Part shown: one piece after another, positions 57,459 to 64,000 of the stretch
Layout of the letters: every line of letters starts with the position of its first letter
How positions within the stretch are numbered: the stretch's first letter is position 1
DNA from: Arthrobacter sp. OVS8
GTDB taxonomy: Bacteria > Actinomycetota > Actinomycetes > Actinomycetales > Micrococcaceae
Length of the DNA: 64,000 bases
NCBI GenBank assembly: GCA_028370155.1
Contig: CP116670.1
Coordinates: 1,426,001-1,490,000 of the forward strand
Direction of reading: 5' to 3'
Position numbers and translations under genes: made by a program
The notes under the pieces: model-generated
What the model saw: only the letters and a program-made list of their open reading frames with translations
Told to the model about the DNA's origin: nothing
Database searches by the model: none

Positions 57459-57754
57459 TTAGCCCTCATCCAGGATTGCCGGGACCTTGAAGCGGCCTTC
57501 GTACGCATCGGGGGCGCCGGAGAGTGCCTGCTCGGCCGTGAAAGTGTGGCCCACAACGTCCTCGCGGAACACATTCGTCAGCGGAATCGGGTGGGACGTG
57601 GCCGGGACATCGTCACCGGCGGCTTCACTGACGGACTTCACTGAATCGACGATGACGGCGAGTTCGCCGCCATCCGGTCCAGCTCTTCAGCACTCATCTC
57701 GATGTGCGCGAGACGCGCGAGATGCGCGACGTCGTCGCGGTTGATCGCAGCCAT
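57459..57754 (-). CDS. gatC: GatC amidotransferase subunit, one frameshift
   Basis: GatC, the small linker subunit that holds GatA and GatB together; about 98 residues. It begins [21 protein letters not shown], changes frame near 57672 in the middle of [16 protein letters not shown], and ends with the typical [20 protein letters not shown] and [14 protein letters not shown]. First gene of a gatC-gatA-gatB operon. The break is probably a sequence error since the complex is normally essential. Confidence 0.93.
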
Positions 57755-57853
57755 GGATCTCCCCTGCAAGTTCGGATTATTTTCCGTCCCAGTCTACGTG
57801 TCCAGAGCGGTTGTCACCGTCCGGCGGACCCCTGCTGGCGAGGGTGTTAACGC

Positions 57854-57910
57854 CGAAGTGACAGTTCGCGCCGATGTTTTGAGAAAACACCGGCGCGAAC
57901 TGTCACCTCG
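57854..57910 (-). terminator. 27-base-arm hairpin after the CitMHS gene
   Basis: Arms of 27 bases (outer CGAAGTGACAGTTCGCGCC) around a GAG loop. The only two non-Watson-Crick positions are A-C on the plus strand but G-U on the minus strand, so the fold is fully paired only in minus-strand RNA. It lies nine bases after the CitMHS stop. Confidence 0.7.
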
Positions 57911-57918
57911 CGGGGTTG

Positions 57919-59410
57919 TTAGCCGATTCCGATGGCTCCTGTGGCTACTCCTACTCCCAGCATGACCAGGGAGACGACGGCGGTGCGCCAGAGGACCTTT
58001 TTGTGGTGGTCGCCCAGGTCCACCTTGGCGAGGAGACCAGGAGGAGGATGGCCGGGACCAGGGGGCTCTGCAGGTGGAAGGGCTGGCCGGTGATGGAGGC
58101 CCGGGCCATGTCCGCCGCACTGATGCCGTAGTGGCCGGCGGTCTCGCTGAGCACGGGCAGCACACCGAAGTAGAAGGCGTCGTTGCTCATAAAGAACGTC
58201 ATCGGGATGCTCAGAACGCCGGTGATGACGGCCATGAACGGGCCCATGTCGGACGGAATGATCGCTACGAGCCACTGGGACATGGCCTCGACCATGCCGG
58301 TGCCGTTCAGGACGCCGGTGAGCACCGCGGCGGCCATGACCATGCTGACGACGGCGACGATCGACGGTGCGTGGGCGATCAGCTGGGCGCCCTGGTCCTT
58401 GACGTTGGGGAAGTTCACCAGCAGCGCGATGGCGGAGCCCACCATAAAGACGAAGGGCAGCGGCACGAGGTCGGCCACGAGCAGGGCCATGATGGCCACG
58501 GTCAGGCCCAGGTTGAACCACTGCAGCTTGGGCCGCAGGGTGGCACGGTTGGGGTCCAGCGCGGTGTCCGCCATGGCGGTATCGCGCTCGTCGACAAGGT
58601 CCTCGGTGCGCTCCAGCACGGCAACCGCGGAACCTCCGGCTGCGGGGCGTCCGACGGCGGGGACTCCCCGGCAGGTGCAGAACCCTTGCGGCCGAAACCG
58701 AAGCGGCCGGTGCCGCTGCCGCCGTCGGGCGTTCCGCCGTCGAGCCTGTCGGCGGAGTCCCAGATCTCCGGCGCGGTGGCGCGGAGGCGGTTGCGCTCCT
58801 GCAGGCCCAGCAGCCAGGCAAAAACGAACACAACGACGAGGCCGGCGATCAGCGAGGGGATCATCGGGACGAAGACGTCGGAGACGCTGAGGTTGAGGGC
58901 GGAGGCGGCGCGGGCGGTGGGGCCGCCCCAGGGCAGGATGTTCATGGTGCCGTTGGCCAGGCCGGCGACGCAGGTCAGGACCACGGGGCTCATCTTCAGG
59001 CGGAGGTAGACCGGCAGCATGGCCGCGGTGGTAAGGATGAAGGTGGTGGAGCCGTCACCGTCGAGCGAGACTGCCGCGGCGAGGATGGCCGTGCCGAGGA
59101 CCACCTTGGCGGGGTCGTTGCCGAGCTTGCGCAGGATGAACCGGACCAGCGGGTCGAAGAGGCCGACGTCGATCATCAGGCCGAAGTAGATGATGGCGAA
59201 CATCAGCAGCGCCGCGGTGGACGTCATGGACTTCATCGACTCGAGCACCATGTCGCCGATGCCCAGCCCGGCGCCGGCGAAAAGTCCGAAGACGGTGGGG
59301 ACGATGATGAGCGCCAGCACGGGCGTCAGCTTCTTGGTCATGATCAGCACCATGAATACCGCGATCATGGCGAATCCTAGTAATACCAGCACGGCCGGCT
59401 CCTTCTTCAT
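57919..59410 (-). CDS. CitMHS-family citrate:cation transporter, two frameshifts
   Basis: About 496-residue transporter of the CitMHS family, which imports citrate complexed with Mg, Ca or other metal ions. It begins MKKEPAVLVLLGFAMIAVFMV, with about eleven to twelve helices; AVSLDGDGSTTFILTTAAMLP and ANGTMNILPWGGPTARAASAL are family signatures and FFMSNDAFYFGVLPVLSETA lies in the second half. Changes near 58630 (in the central loop) and 58035 are needed; the corrected C-terminus ends VGVATGAIGIG. It is divergent from a CitA/CitB-type system, its likely regulator. Confidence 0.92.
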
Positions 59411-59551
59411 TGAATCGCACCACCCCGGTGTGATGCGTACTACAGACGTTAGAGTGGCGCCCGTCACGGCTGGGCCTTTGCCTCATTTGATTGGCATACT
59501 GCTTGTTGGACGCATTTTGCGCATTGTGCTCACACCCGAAGGAGGACCGCC
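59411..59551. promoter_or_regulatory. Divergent promoter region of the citrate transporter and its two-component system
   Basis: 141 bases between the CitMHS gene and the kinase. It is AT-richer than the flanks (TTTGCCTCATTTGATTGGCA at 59476-59495 and GCATTTTGCGCATTGTGC at 59512-59529) and has an imperfect TCGCACC / GGTGTGA dyad at 59414-59432. GGAGGA at 59541-59546 is the kinase ribosome-binding site. The regulator sites are not identified. Confidence 0.5.
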
Positions 59552-61332
59552 GTGCCCCGCTTGACCGGGCAGCGCTTAGCCGGCCGGGCTCCCTGCGCTT
59601 TTCCACCCAGACCCTGCTGCTCCAGCTGGGGGTCGTGGCGCTGGTGGTCCTCCTGACCAGCGCCGTCCACGTCTGGCTCACCTACGACCGGCTGGGCCGC
59701 GAGGCGGAGAACCAGGCCCTGACGCTGGCCCGGACCGTGGCCTCGGACCCCGAGGTGCGCGCGGAAGTCCAGCAGATCAGCGCACTGCCCGGCACACCCC
59801 GGCCGCGGAACTGCTGGCCGGGCCGCTGATGGCCGCCGCCGAGGGCGCCCGCACCCGCACCGGCGCCCTGTTCGTGGTCATCACCGACGAGACCGGCCTG
59901 CGCCTGGCCCACCCCGATGCCGAGCGGCTCGGCGAACGGGTCAGCACGGACCCGTCCGAGGCCCTGGCCGGCAACGAGGTCACCACCCGGAACACCGGAA
60001 CCCTTGGCCCGTCCGCCGGGGCCAAGGTCCCGGTGTTCGCGCCGGAATCGGGCACCGTGGTGGGAGAGGTCAGCGTGGGCTACTCCACCGAAACCATCGG
60101 CCAGAGCCTGGCCCGGGACGTTGTCCCGATCGCCCTCACCGCCGCCGGCGCCCTCATGGTCGGTGTGTTCGCCTCCTTCCTGCTCCGGAGCAGGCTGCAG
60201 CGGCTGACGCTGGGCCTGGAGCCAGAGGAAATCAGCACCCTCGTCCACGATCAGGTGGCGGTCCTGCAGGGCGTCGACGACGGCGTGATCGGCATCGCCG
60301 CCGACGGCAGGATCAGTGTGTTCAACGCCGCCGCCCGGCGCCTGCTGGACCAGCCCGACCTCACCGGGACGCCGTGGGCCGGTGCCCCGGTGCCGGCGCA
60401 ACTGATCGCCCTGACAAAGGCCGACGCCGCGGAGGGCGACGCCGTGGAGCTTGTTGCCGGCGGCCGCGTGCTGGTGGCGAGCGCCCGCAAGGCCCTGCAC
60501 GGCCGCGAGGACCTGGGCTGGGTGGTTATGCTGCGGGACCGGACCGAACTGCAGCAGCTGACCCGCCAGCTGGACGCCGTGGGGACCATGTCCACCGCAC
60601 TCCGCGCCCAGCGGCACGAGTTCGCCAACCAGCTCCACACCATCGCCGGCTTTATGAGCATCGGCGAGCACCAGCAGGCCCGCGACTACCTGGCCCGGCT
60701 TGCAGCCACCGGGCCGCTGAAGTTCCCGGTAGACCAGGCCGAGCTGCTCCAGGACCCGTACCTGCAGGCGTTCCTCGGCGCCAAGGGTGTGGAAGCGGAC
60801 GAACGCGGCGTGGCCCTAAGACTCGGCCCGGAAACACTGGTCCGCGGCCAGGTCACCGAGCCGCAGGAAGTCACCACGGTCCTGGGCAACCTGATCGACA
60901 ACGCCGTGAACGCCGCCGTCGCGGGTTCGGCGCCGGACCGCTGGGTCGAGGTGGAGGTCCTCGACGGTCCCGGCACCGGGCCCGACGGCGGGACCCTCCA
61001 TATCGTCGTCGGGGATTCCGGTGACGGACTGCCGGCCGCTGCGGCGGAGGCGACGCCGATGCGGTGTTCACGGAGGGATTCACCACCTCGGAACGCCCGG
61101 TCCGGGCGGGAGCAGGCCACGGCCTGGGCCTGGCGCTGGCCCGGCAGCTGGCGCGCCGCCGCGGCGGGGACGTACGGGTCCTGGACCCGGGCTCCCCGGC
61201 GGCCCCGGCGCGGTGTTCATGGCGACCCTGCCGGGGACCACGGCGACCCATGAGGCAGCGCCCGCTGAACCGAAGCCCAAGGAACCAGCGCCCACTGAAA
61301 CGAAGCCCAACGAAAGGGACAACGATGTCTGA
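59552..61332 (+). CDS. CitA/DcuS-family sensor histidine kinase, four frameshifts
   Basis: Membrane sensor kinase of about 595 residues. First helix LLLQLGVVALVVLLTSAVHVW, an extracellular PAS (sCACHE-like) domain, second helix (VPIALTAAGALMVGVFASFLL), a cytoplasmic PAS, then the H-box RAQRHEFANQLHTIAGFM of the DcuS/CitA type, N-box NLIDNAVNAAV and the G-boxes DSGDGLP and GHGLGLALARQLA. Frames change near 59575, 59810, 61055 and 61200. GTG at 59552 follows GGAGGA by five bases. Its stop overlaps the regulator ATG by eight bases. Citrate or another di/tricarboxylate is the likely signal. Confidence 0.9.
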
Positions 61333-62008
61333 GGACTTCCGGGTGTTGATTGTGGATGACGACTTCCACGTTGCCAAGCTGCATGCGGCCTACGTGGACT
61401 CGGTGGCCGGGTTCCTGGCGCTGCCTCCGGCCGGCTCGGCGTCGCAGGCGCTGCAAGCCATCCACAGCCTGCGCCCGGACCTGGTGCTGCTGGATGTCTA
61501 CCTGCCGGACGCTTCCGGACTGGACCTGCTGCACCAGCTGGACGTGGACACCATGATCCTCAGCGCCGCCTCGGATACGGCCTCGCTCCGGCTCGCGTTC
61601 CGTCGCGGTGCGCTGGGGTATCTGCTGAAACCGTTCACGGCCGAGTCGCTGTCCCAGCTGCTGCGTTCGTATGCGCGCTACCGGCGGATCCTGGCCCAGC
61701 CGGGGAACGTCACCCAGGAGACGGTGGAGCGGGCCAAGCGCGCGCTCATCCCGGGGGACGTTATTGCCTCGGCGAAGCCCCGGTCCGCCACCGAGGCCGC
61801 CGTGCTGGAATCGCTGGAACCCGGCGAGCAGTATTCCGCGGCCGAGGTGGCCACCCGGGTGGGCGTTTCCCGGGCCACCGCCCAGCGGTACCTGTCAGCG
61901 CTCGCCGACGACGGCGCCGTCGACATCCAGCTGCGCTACGGCACCACCGGGCGGCCGGAGCACCGCTACGGGCTTCCCCGGCAGCAGGCGGCTAGGCCCC
62001 CACCCTAA
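61325..62008 (+). CDS. CitB/DcuR-family response regulator
   Basis: 227-residue regulator. Receiver domain: DDD at 11-13, phospho-acceptor Asp57 in LVLLDVYLPDASG, Thr/Ser in MILSAASDT, Lys in GALGYLLKPF. The C-terminal winged helix (SAAEVATRVGVSRATAQRYLSALADDGAVDIQLRYG, in segments) is the HTH typical of CitB/DcuR. It works with the upstream kinase and probably activates the divergent CitMHS gene. Translation is coupled by the eight-base overlap. A conserved palindrome follows. Confidence 0.93.
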   Translation: MSEDFRVLIVDDDFHVAKLHAAYVDSVAGFLALPPAGSASQALQAIHSLRPDLVLLDVYLPDASGLDLLHQLDVDTMILSAASDTASLRLAFRRGALGYLLKPFTAESLSQLLRSYARYRRILAQPGNVTQETVERAKRALIPGDVIASAKPRSATEAAVLESLEPGEQYSAAEVATRVGVSRATAQRYLSALADDGAVDIQLRYGTTGRPEHRYGLPRQQAARPPP

Positions 62009-62010
62009 GC

Positions 62011-62073
62011 CAACGCGGGGTCACTTACGGCCCATCCGGGACCCCGGGATGGGCCGTAAGTGACCCCGCGTTG
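62011..62073. terminator. Conserved convergent-junction palindrome, copy 3
   Basis: Perfect 27-base stem: outer arm CAACGCGGGGTCACTT plus inner arm ACGGCCCATCC, each with an exact complement. It lies between the convergent response regulator and RidA genes. The outer arm is the same as in copies 1 and 2; the inner arm is different on both sides. Confidence 0.9.
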
Positions 62074-62076
62074 TGG

Positions 62077-62460
62077 TTAGCGGGCGCTCTTCTGCGCGAC
62101 GAGTTCGATCTCGACCAGCATCTTGGGGTCCAGGAACGGGAGCACGTGGACCAGGGCCAGGGTGGGGCGGATCTCGCCGAAGACTTCGCCGTGGGCGCGT
62201 CCCGCTTCCTCCCACTGGCTGATGTCCGTCAGGTACAGCTTGGACTGCACAACGTCCGCGTAGCCGAAGCCGGCCTCGGCCAGGACAGTGCCGAGTTTGT
62301 CCAGGATGAAACGGGTCTGGGTGTAGAAGTCCTCGCCCACGATGCCGTCCTCGCCACTGGCGGCGGTAGCGGAGATGTAGAGCGTGTTGTCCACCTGGAC
62401 CGCCCGGGAGTAGCCGACCTTCTGTTCCCAGACGGAACCGGTGCCGAATGTCTTGCGCAT
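62077..62460 (-). CDS. RidA-family protein
   Basis: 127-residue member of the YjgF/YER057c/UK114 family of enamine/imine deaminases or related binding proteins. The core has WEQKVGYSRAVQVDNTLYISATA, QTRFILDKLGTVLAEAGFGYADVV, LYLTDISQWEEAGRAH and the C-terminal RPTLALVHVLPFLDPKMLVEIELVA. The Arg needed for deaminase activity (RA at RP.xA in RidA) is present as IRPTLALV, so activity is possible. The ATG at 62460 is used because upstream in-frame sequence is unlike the family. It may detoxify 2-aminoacrylate from PLP enzymes. Confidence 0.88.
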   Translation of the reverse strand: MRKTFGTGSVWEQKVGYSRAVQVDNTLYISATAASGEDGIVGEDFYTQTRFILDKLGTVLAEAGFGYADVVQSKLYLTDISQWEEAGRAHGEVFGEIRPTLALVHVLPFLDPKMLVEIELVAQKSAR

Positions 62461-62563
62461 GGAAGTGCCTTTCGCAGTGTGGCGTGGAGTCGGCACCACT
62501 TTAGGGCGGCCGAGGCCGCGGCCTGAAAACCGGTGGAAATGTGTCGGGGTGGGGCTTCCGGGG

Positions 62564-63085
62564 TCAGCTGCCGATGTCCCGGTTCTGGCGGAACGCGTTG
62601 CGGCGGGCGTGCTCATGGACGCGGCTGAGTGCCTCGATCTGGGACCGGGCGTCGTCGCCCAGGGCGGCGAACCTGGCGGGGTCGAGTCCGAGGTCGGGTG
62701 CCAGTTCCTCGAGGGTCTGCCAGCCGCCGAGCTTTCCCAGGATCGCGGCGCGCATCAGCTCGGCTTCCAGGACCATGGTCATCGGGGAACGGCGCACGAT
62801 GCGGCCGTTGAGCTTGAGCCGCCCGGCGTGCTCGGCCAGCCACGCGGCAGCTTGGCGGTGCGGGCGCTGCCGCACGCCCAGGTCCTGGATCAGGCCGAGG
62901 AGGACCTCCCGTTCTTTGGTGATTTCCGCGCTGACCCGGGCGAGTTCGGCGGACACCGGGGTGTCGGCGAAGGCCTCGGCCATGCGCTGGATCCGGGAGA
63001 CGCCGGCGGTGGCGCCGGTCAGGTGGTCGGAGAGGTACAGACCAAGGAGTTTGCCGTCGATGGAGCCGGGGATGTGCGGTGCCAT
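62564..63085 (-). CDS. Hypothetical protein, helical (four-helix-bundle-like)
   Basis: 173-residue, mostly helical protein without membrane segments or signal peptide. It begins MAPHIPGSIDGKLLGLYLSDH and carries the conserved-looking GATAGVSRIQRMAEAFADTP, LAEHAGRLKLNGRIVRRSP and MTMVLEAELMRAAILGKLGGW. Such proteins occur in many actinobacteria and resemble rubrerythrin/ferritin-like bundles in pattern, but no metal-ligand set is clear. Function unknown. It stands 104 bases after the RidA start, in the same orientation. Confidence 0.75.
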   Translation of the reverse strand: MAPHIPGSIDGKLLGLYLSDHLTGATAGVSRIQRMAEAFADTPVSAELARVSAEITKEREVLLGLIQDLGVRQRPHRQAAAWLAEHAGRLKLNGRIVRRSPMTMVLEAELMRAAILGKLGGWQTLEELAPDLGLDPARFAALGDDARSQIEALSRVHEHARRNAFRQNRDIGS

Positions 63086-63217
63086 GGATCCTCCAGAGTG
63101 AAGTGCTTTGGCCTAAAGCCTTGGCGTTTCGATTGACCAAAACCCTACACGGTGACGCCGGCGCTCACGGGGTGTTGCCGCCCTGCTGTTGCCGCGGACG
63201 GCATCGGAACCCGGGAG

Positions 63218-63721
63218 TTACAGCTCCTGGCGGTACACCAGCAGTTTGATGTCCGTGTCCGGCACCACCCAGTCGCGTTCCGGGGCCCGCTGGAAGCCGG
63301 TCTTCTGGTAGAGCCCGTGGGCGCTTTCCCACGTCAGGCCCGTGGTCAGTGCGACGGCGTTGATCCCTGGCAACGACCGGGCGTGGTCCAGGATGGCCTG
63401 GACCATGGCCTTGCCGGCACCGCTGCGCTGCACGTCCGGGTCCACCACCAGCATCCGGAATTCCAGCTCATCGCCCTGTGCGATGTCCGCATAGGGTTCA
63501 CCGGCGACGGCCAGGGTCACGGAGCCAACGATCCGGCCGCCGCGTTCGGCCACCCAGATGGTGGCCTTCGCTGCCCGGCGGGCCACGTCCTGGATTTGGA
63601 GCATGTACGGGTGGTCGGCGCTCTCAAAGTAGCCAGCGGCCAGATAGGCGTCCCGGGTGATGCGCGCGATGGCGTCGTAGTCGGCCGGAACTGCGGGGCG
63701 GATGAGGATCTGAGGATGCAC
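63218..63721 (-). CDS. GNAT-family N-acetyltransferase
   Basis: 167-residue single-domain GNAT. Motif C/D lies in IRPAVPADYDAIARITRDAYLA, motif A in FRMLVVDPDVQRSGAGKAMVQAILDHA, with the acetyl-CoA pyrophosphate loop RSGAGKA, and motif B in AHGLYQKTGFQR. The ending ERDWVVPDTDIKLLVYRQEL is typical of small-molecule acetyltransferases. The substrate is unknown. It starts 130 bases from the truncated gene at the window edge, and a 132-base gap with no visible feature separates it from the hypothetical gene. Confidence 0.9.
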   Translation of the reverse strand: MHPQILIRPAVPADYDAIARITRDAYLAAGYFESADHPYMLQIQDVARRAAKATIWVAERGGRIVGSVTLAVAGEPYADIAQGDELEFRMLVVDPDVQRSGAGKAMVQAILDHARSLPGINAVALTTGLTWESAHGLYQKTGFQRAPERDWVVPDTDIKLLVYRQEL

Positions 63722-63850
63722 CTGTCCATGCTACGGGCGGGCGCGGTGGTCCGGTCCCAGATCGGGCGTTTCCGTGACTGAACTATCAGAACAGGGGCTA
63801 CCGCAGCAGAACGGGCTGCCGCCGGCAGACCCACGCTGCCGCTGGCGGAC

Positions 63851-64000
63851 CTAGAGCGGGAACTTGCCGGAGAGCTCAAGCGTCCCGGCGCACGTCCAGG
63901 CCGCGAGGCGCTCGTCGTCGGAGGGCCCGCCGTCGAGCGGGCTGGTCAGCCGAGGACGACGCACCCAGCAGCCGGCCTCTTCGGCGATCAGGGCACCGGC
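63851..64000 (-). CDS. 3' end of a probable inositol-monophosphatase-family gene (partial)
   Basis: Only the last 49 codons and TAG are in the window. The stretch AGALIAEEAGCWV corresponds to the C-terminal D-x-AAG-x-LI-x-EAGG motif of inositol monophosphatases and histidinol-phosphate phosphatases; the rest (SDDERLAAWTCAGTLELSGKFPL) fits the family end less well. Low certainty, because the catalytic region lies outside. Confidence 0.5.
   Translation of the reverse strand, partial: AGALIAEEAGCWVRRPRLTSPLDGGPSDDERLAAWTCAGTLELSGKFPL

Noticed and set aside
1..64000. Programmed frameshifting in the many split genes
   Set aside because: There is no shared slippery heptamer or downstream structure, the breaks occur at random places, and they hit genes that use no frameshift in other bacteria.

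Overview
The window is a chromosomal segment of a high-GC actinobacterium, most likely a member of the Micrococcaceae such as Arthrobacter or Pseudarthrobacter. This rests on the very high GC content, the rpsB-tsf-pyrH-frr-cdsA order, the neighbourhood of dnaG, dgt, dusB and glyS, two SAM-IV type riboswitches, DivIVA-repeat and SHOCT proteins, and many GTG starts. The genus is an inference from gene content; there is no 16S gene here. I see no prophage, transposon, CRISPR array, defence island or biosynthetic cluster, so this is core and near-core chromosome.

Layout. 1-3629: LytS/LytTR two-component system, a DUF485 protein and an ActP-like symporter in one operon. 3636-9768: DivIVA-repeat protein, cdsA, frr, pyrH, tsf and rpsB on the minus strand, with a divergent M23 peptidase. 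9890-16709: acyl-CoA dehydrogenase, a CAT tRNA, a GT4 / DMT / CDP-alcohol phosphatidyltransferase operon, a holin-like protein and a Bcr/CflA efflux pump. 16710-17461: an array of 113-bp palindromic repeats. 17943-22783: two tRNA-Asn genes, dnaG, dgt and dusB. 22788-31141: YibE/F protein, FAD oxidoreductase, a hydrolase / DUF1295 / acyltransferase operon, AtoE transporter and GNAT. 31144-36333: glyS, DUF606 transporter, S4 protein, divergent esterase and SGNH hydrolase, SHOCT protein. 36439-39977: mmsA-mmsB (valine degradation) with a divergent LysR regulator. 40104-45965: MHS transporter, DinB protein, PadR-HAAS pair, metX and metY, each met gene behind its own SAM-IV riboswitch. 46171-48528: VOC protein, CPBP protease homologue, histidine phosphatase. 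48602-54380: hutI, an amine-oxidase-like FAD protein, kbl and tdh, with a LysR regulator divergent from tdh. 54384-57754: gatCAB. 57919-62008: CitMHS transporter divergent from a CitA/CitB type two-component system. 62077-64000: RidA, a hypothetical protein, GNAT and the 3' end of a probable inositol-phosphatase family gene.

About thirty genes, including indispensable ones (dnaG, frr, cdsA, gatC), are split over two or more frames. Every break I traced base by base is repaired by adding one base (two in one case), usually in or beside a short C/G run. I read these as deletion errors in the sequence rather than pseudogenes, and give each gene as one feature with its approximate break points.

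The most unusual content is non-coding: the 113-bp repeat array at 16718-17400; a family of three palindromes with a constant 16-bp outer arm and co-varying inner arms, each between convergent genes (36353, 46912, 62011); a shared TTAC(T/C)-N4-(A/G)GTAA operator-like site upstream of an acyl-CoA dehydrogenase and between two lipase-type genes; and a perfect dyad just in front of the mms-locus LysR gene.
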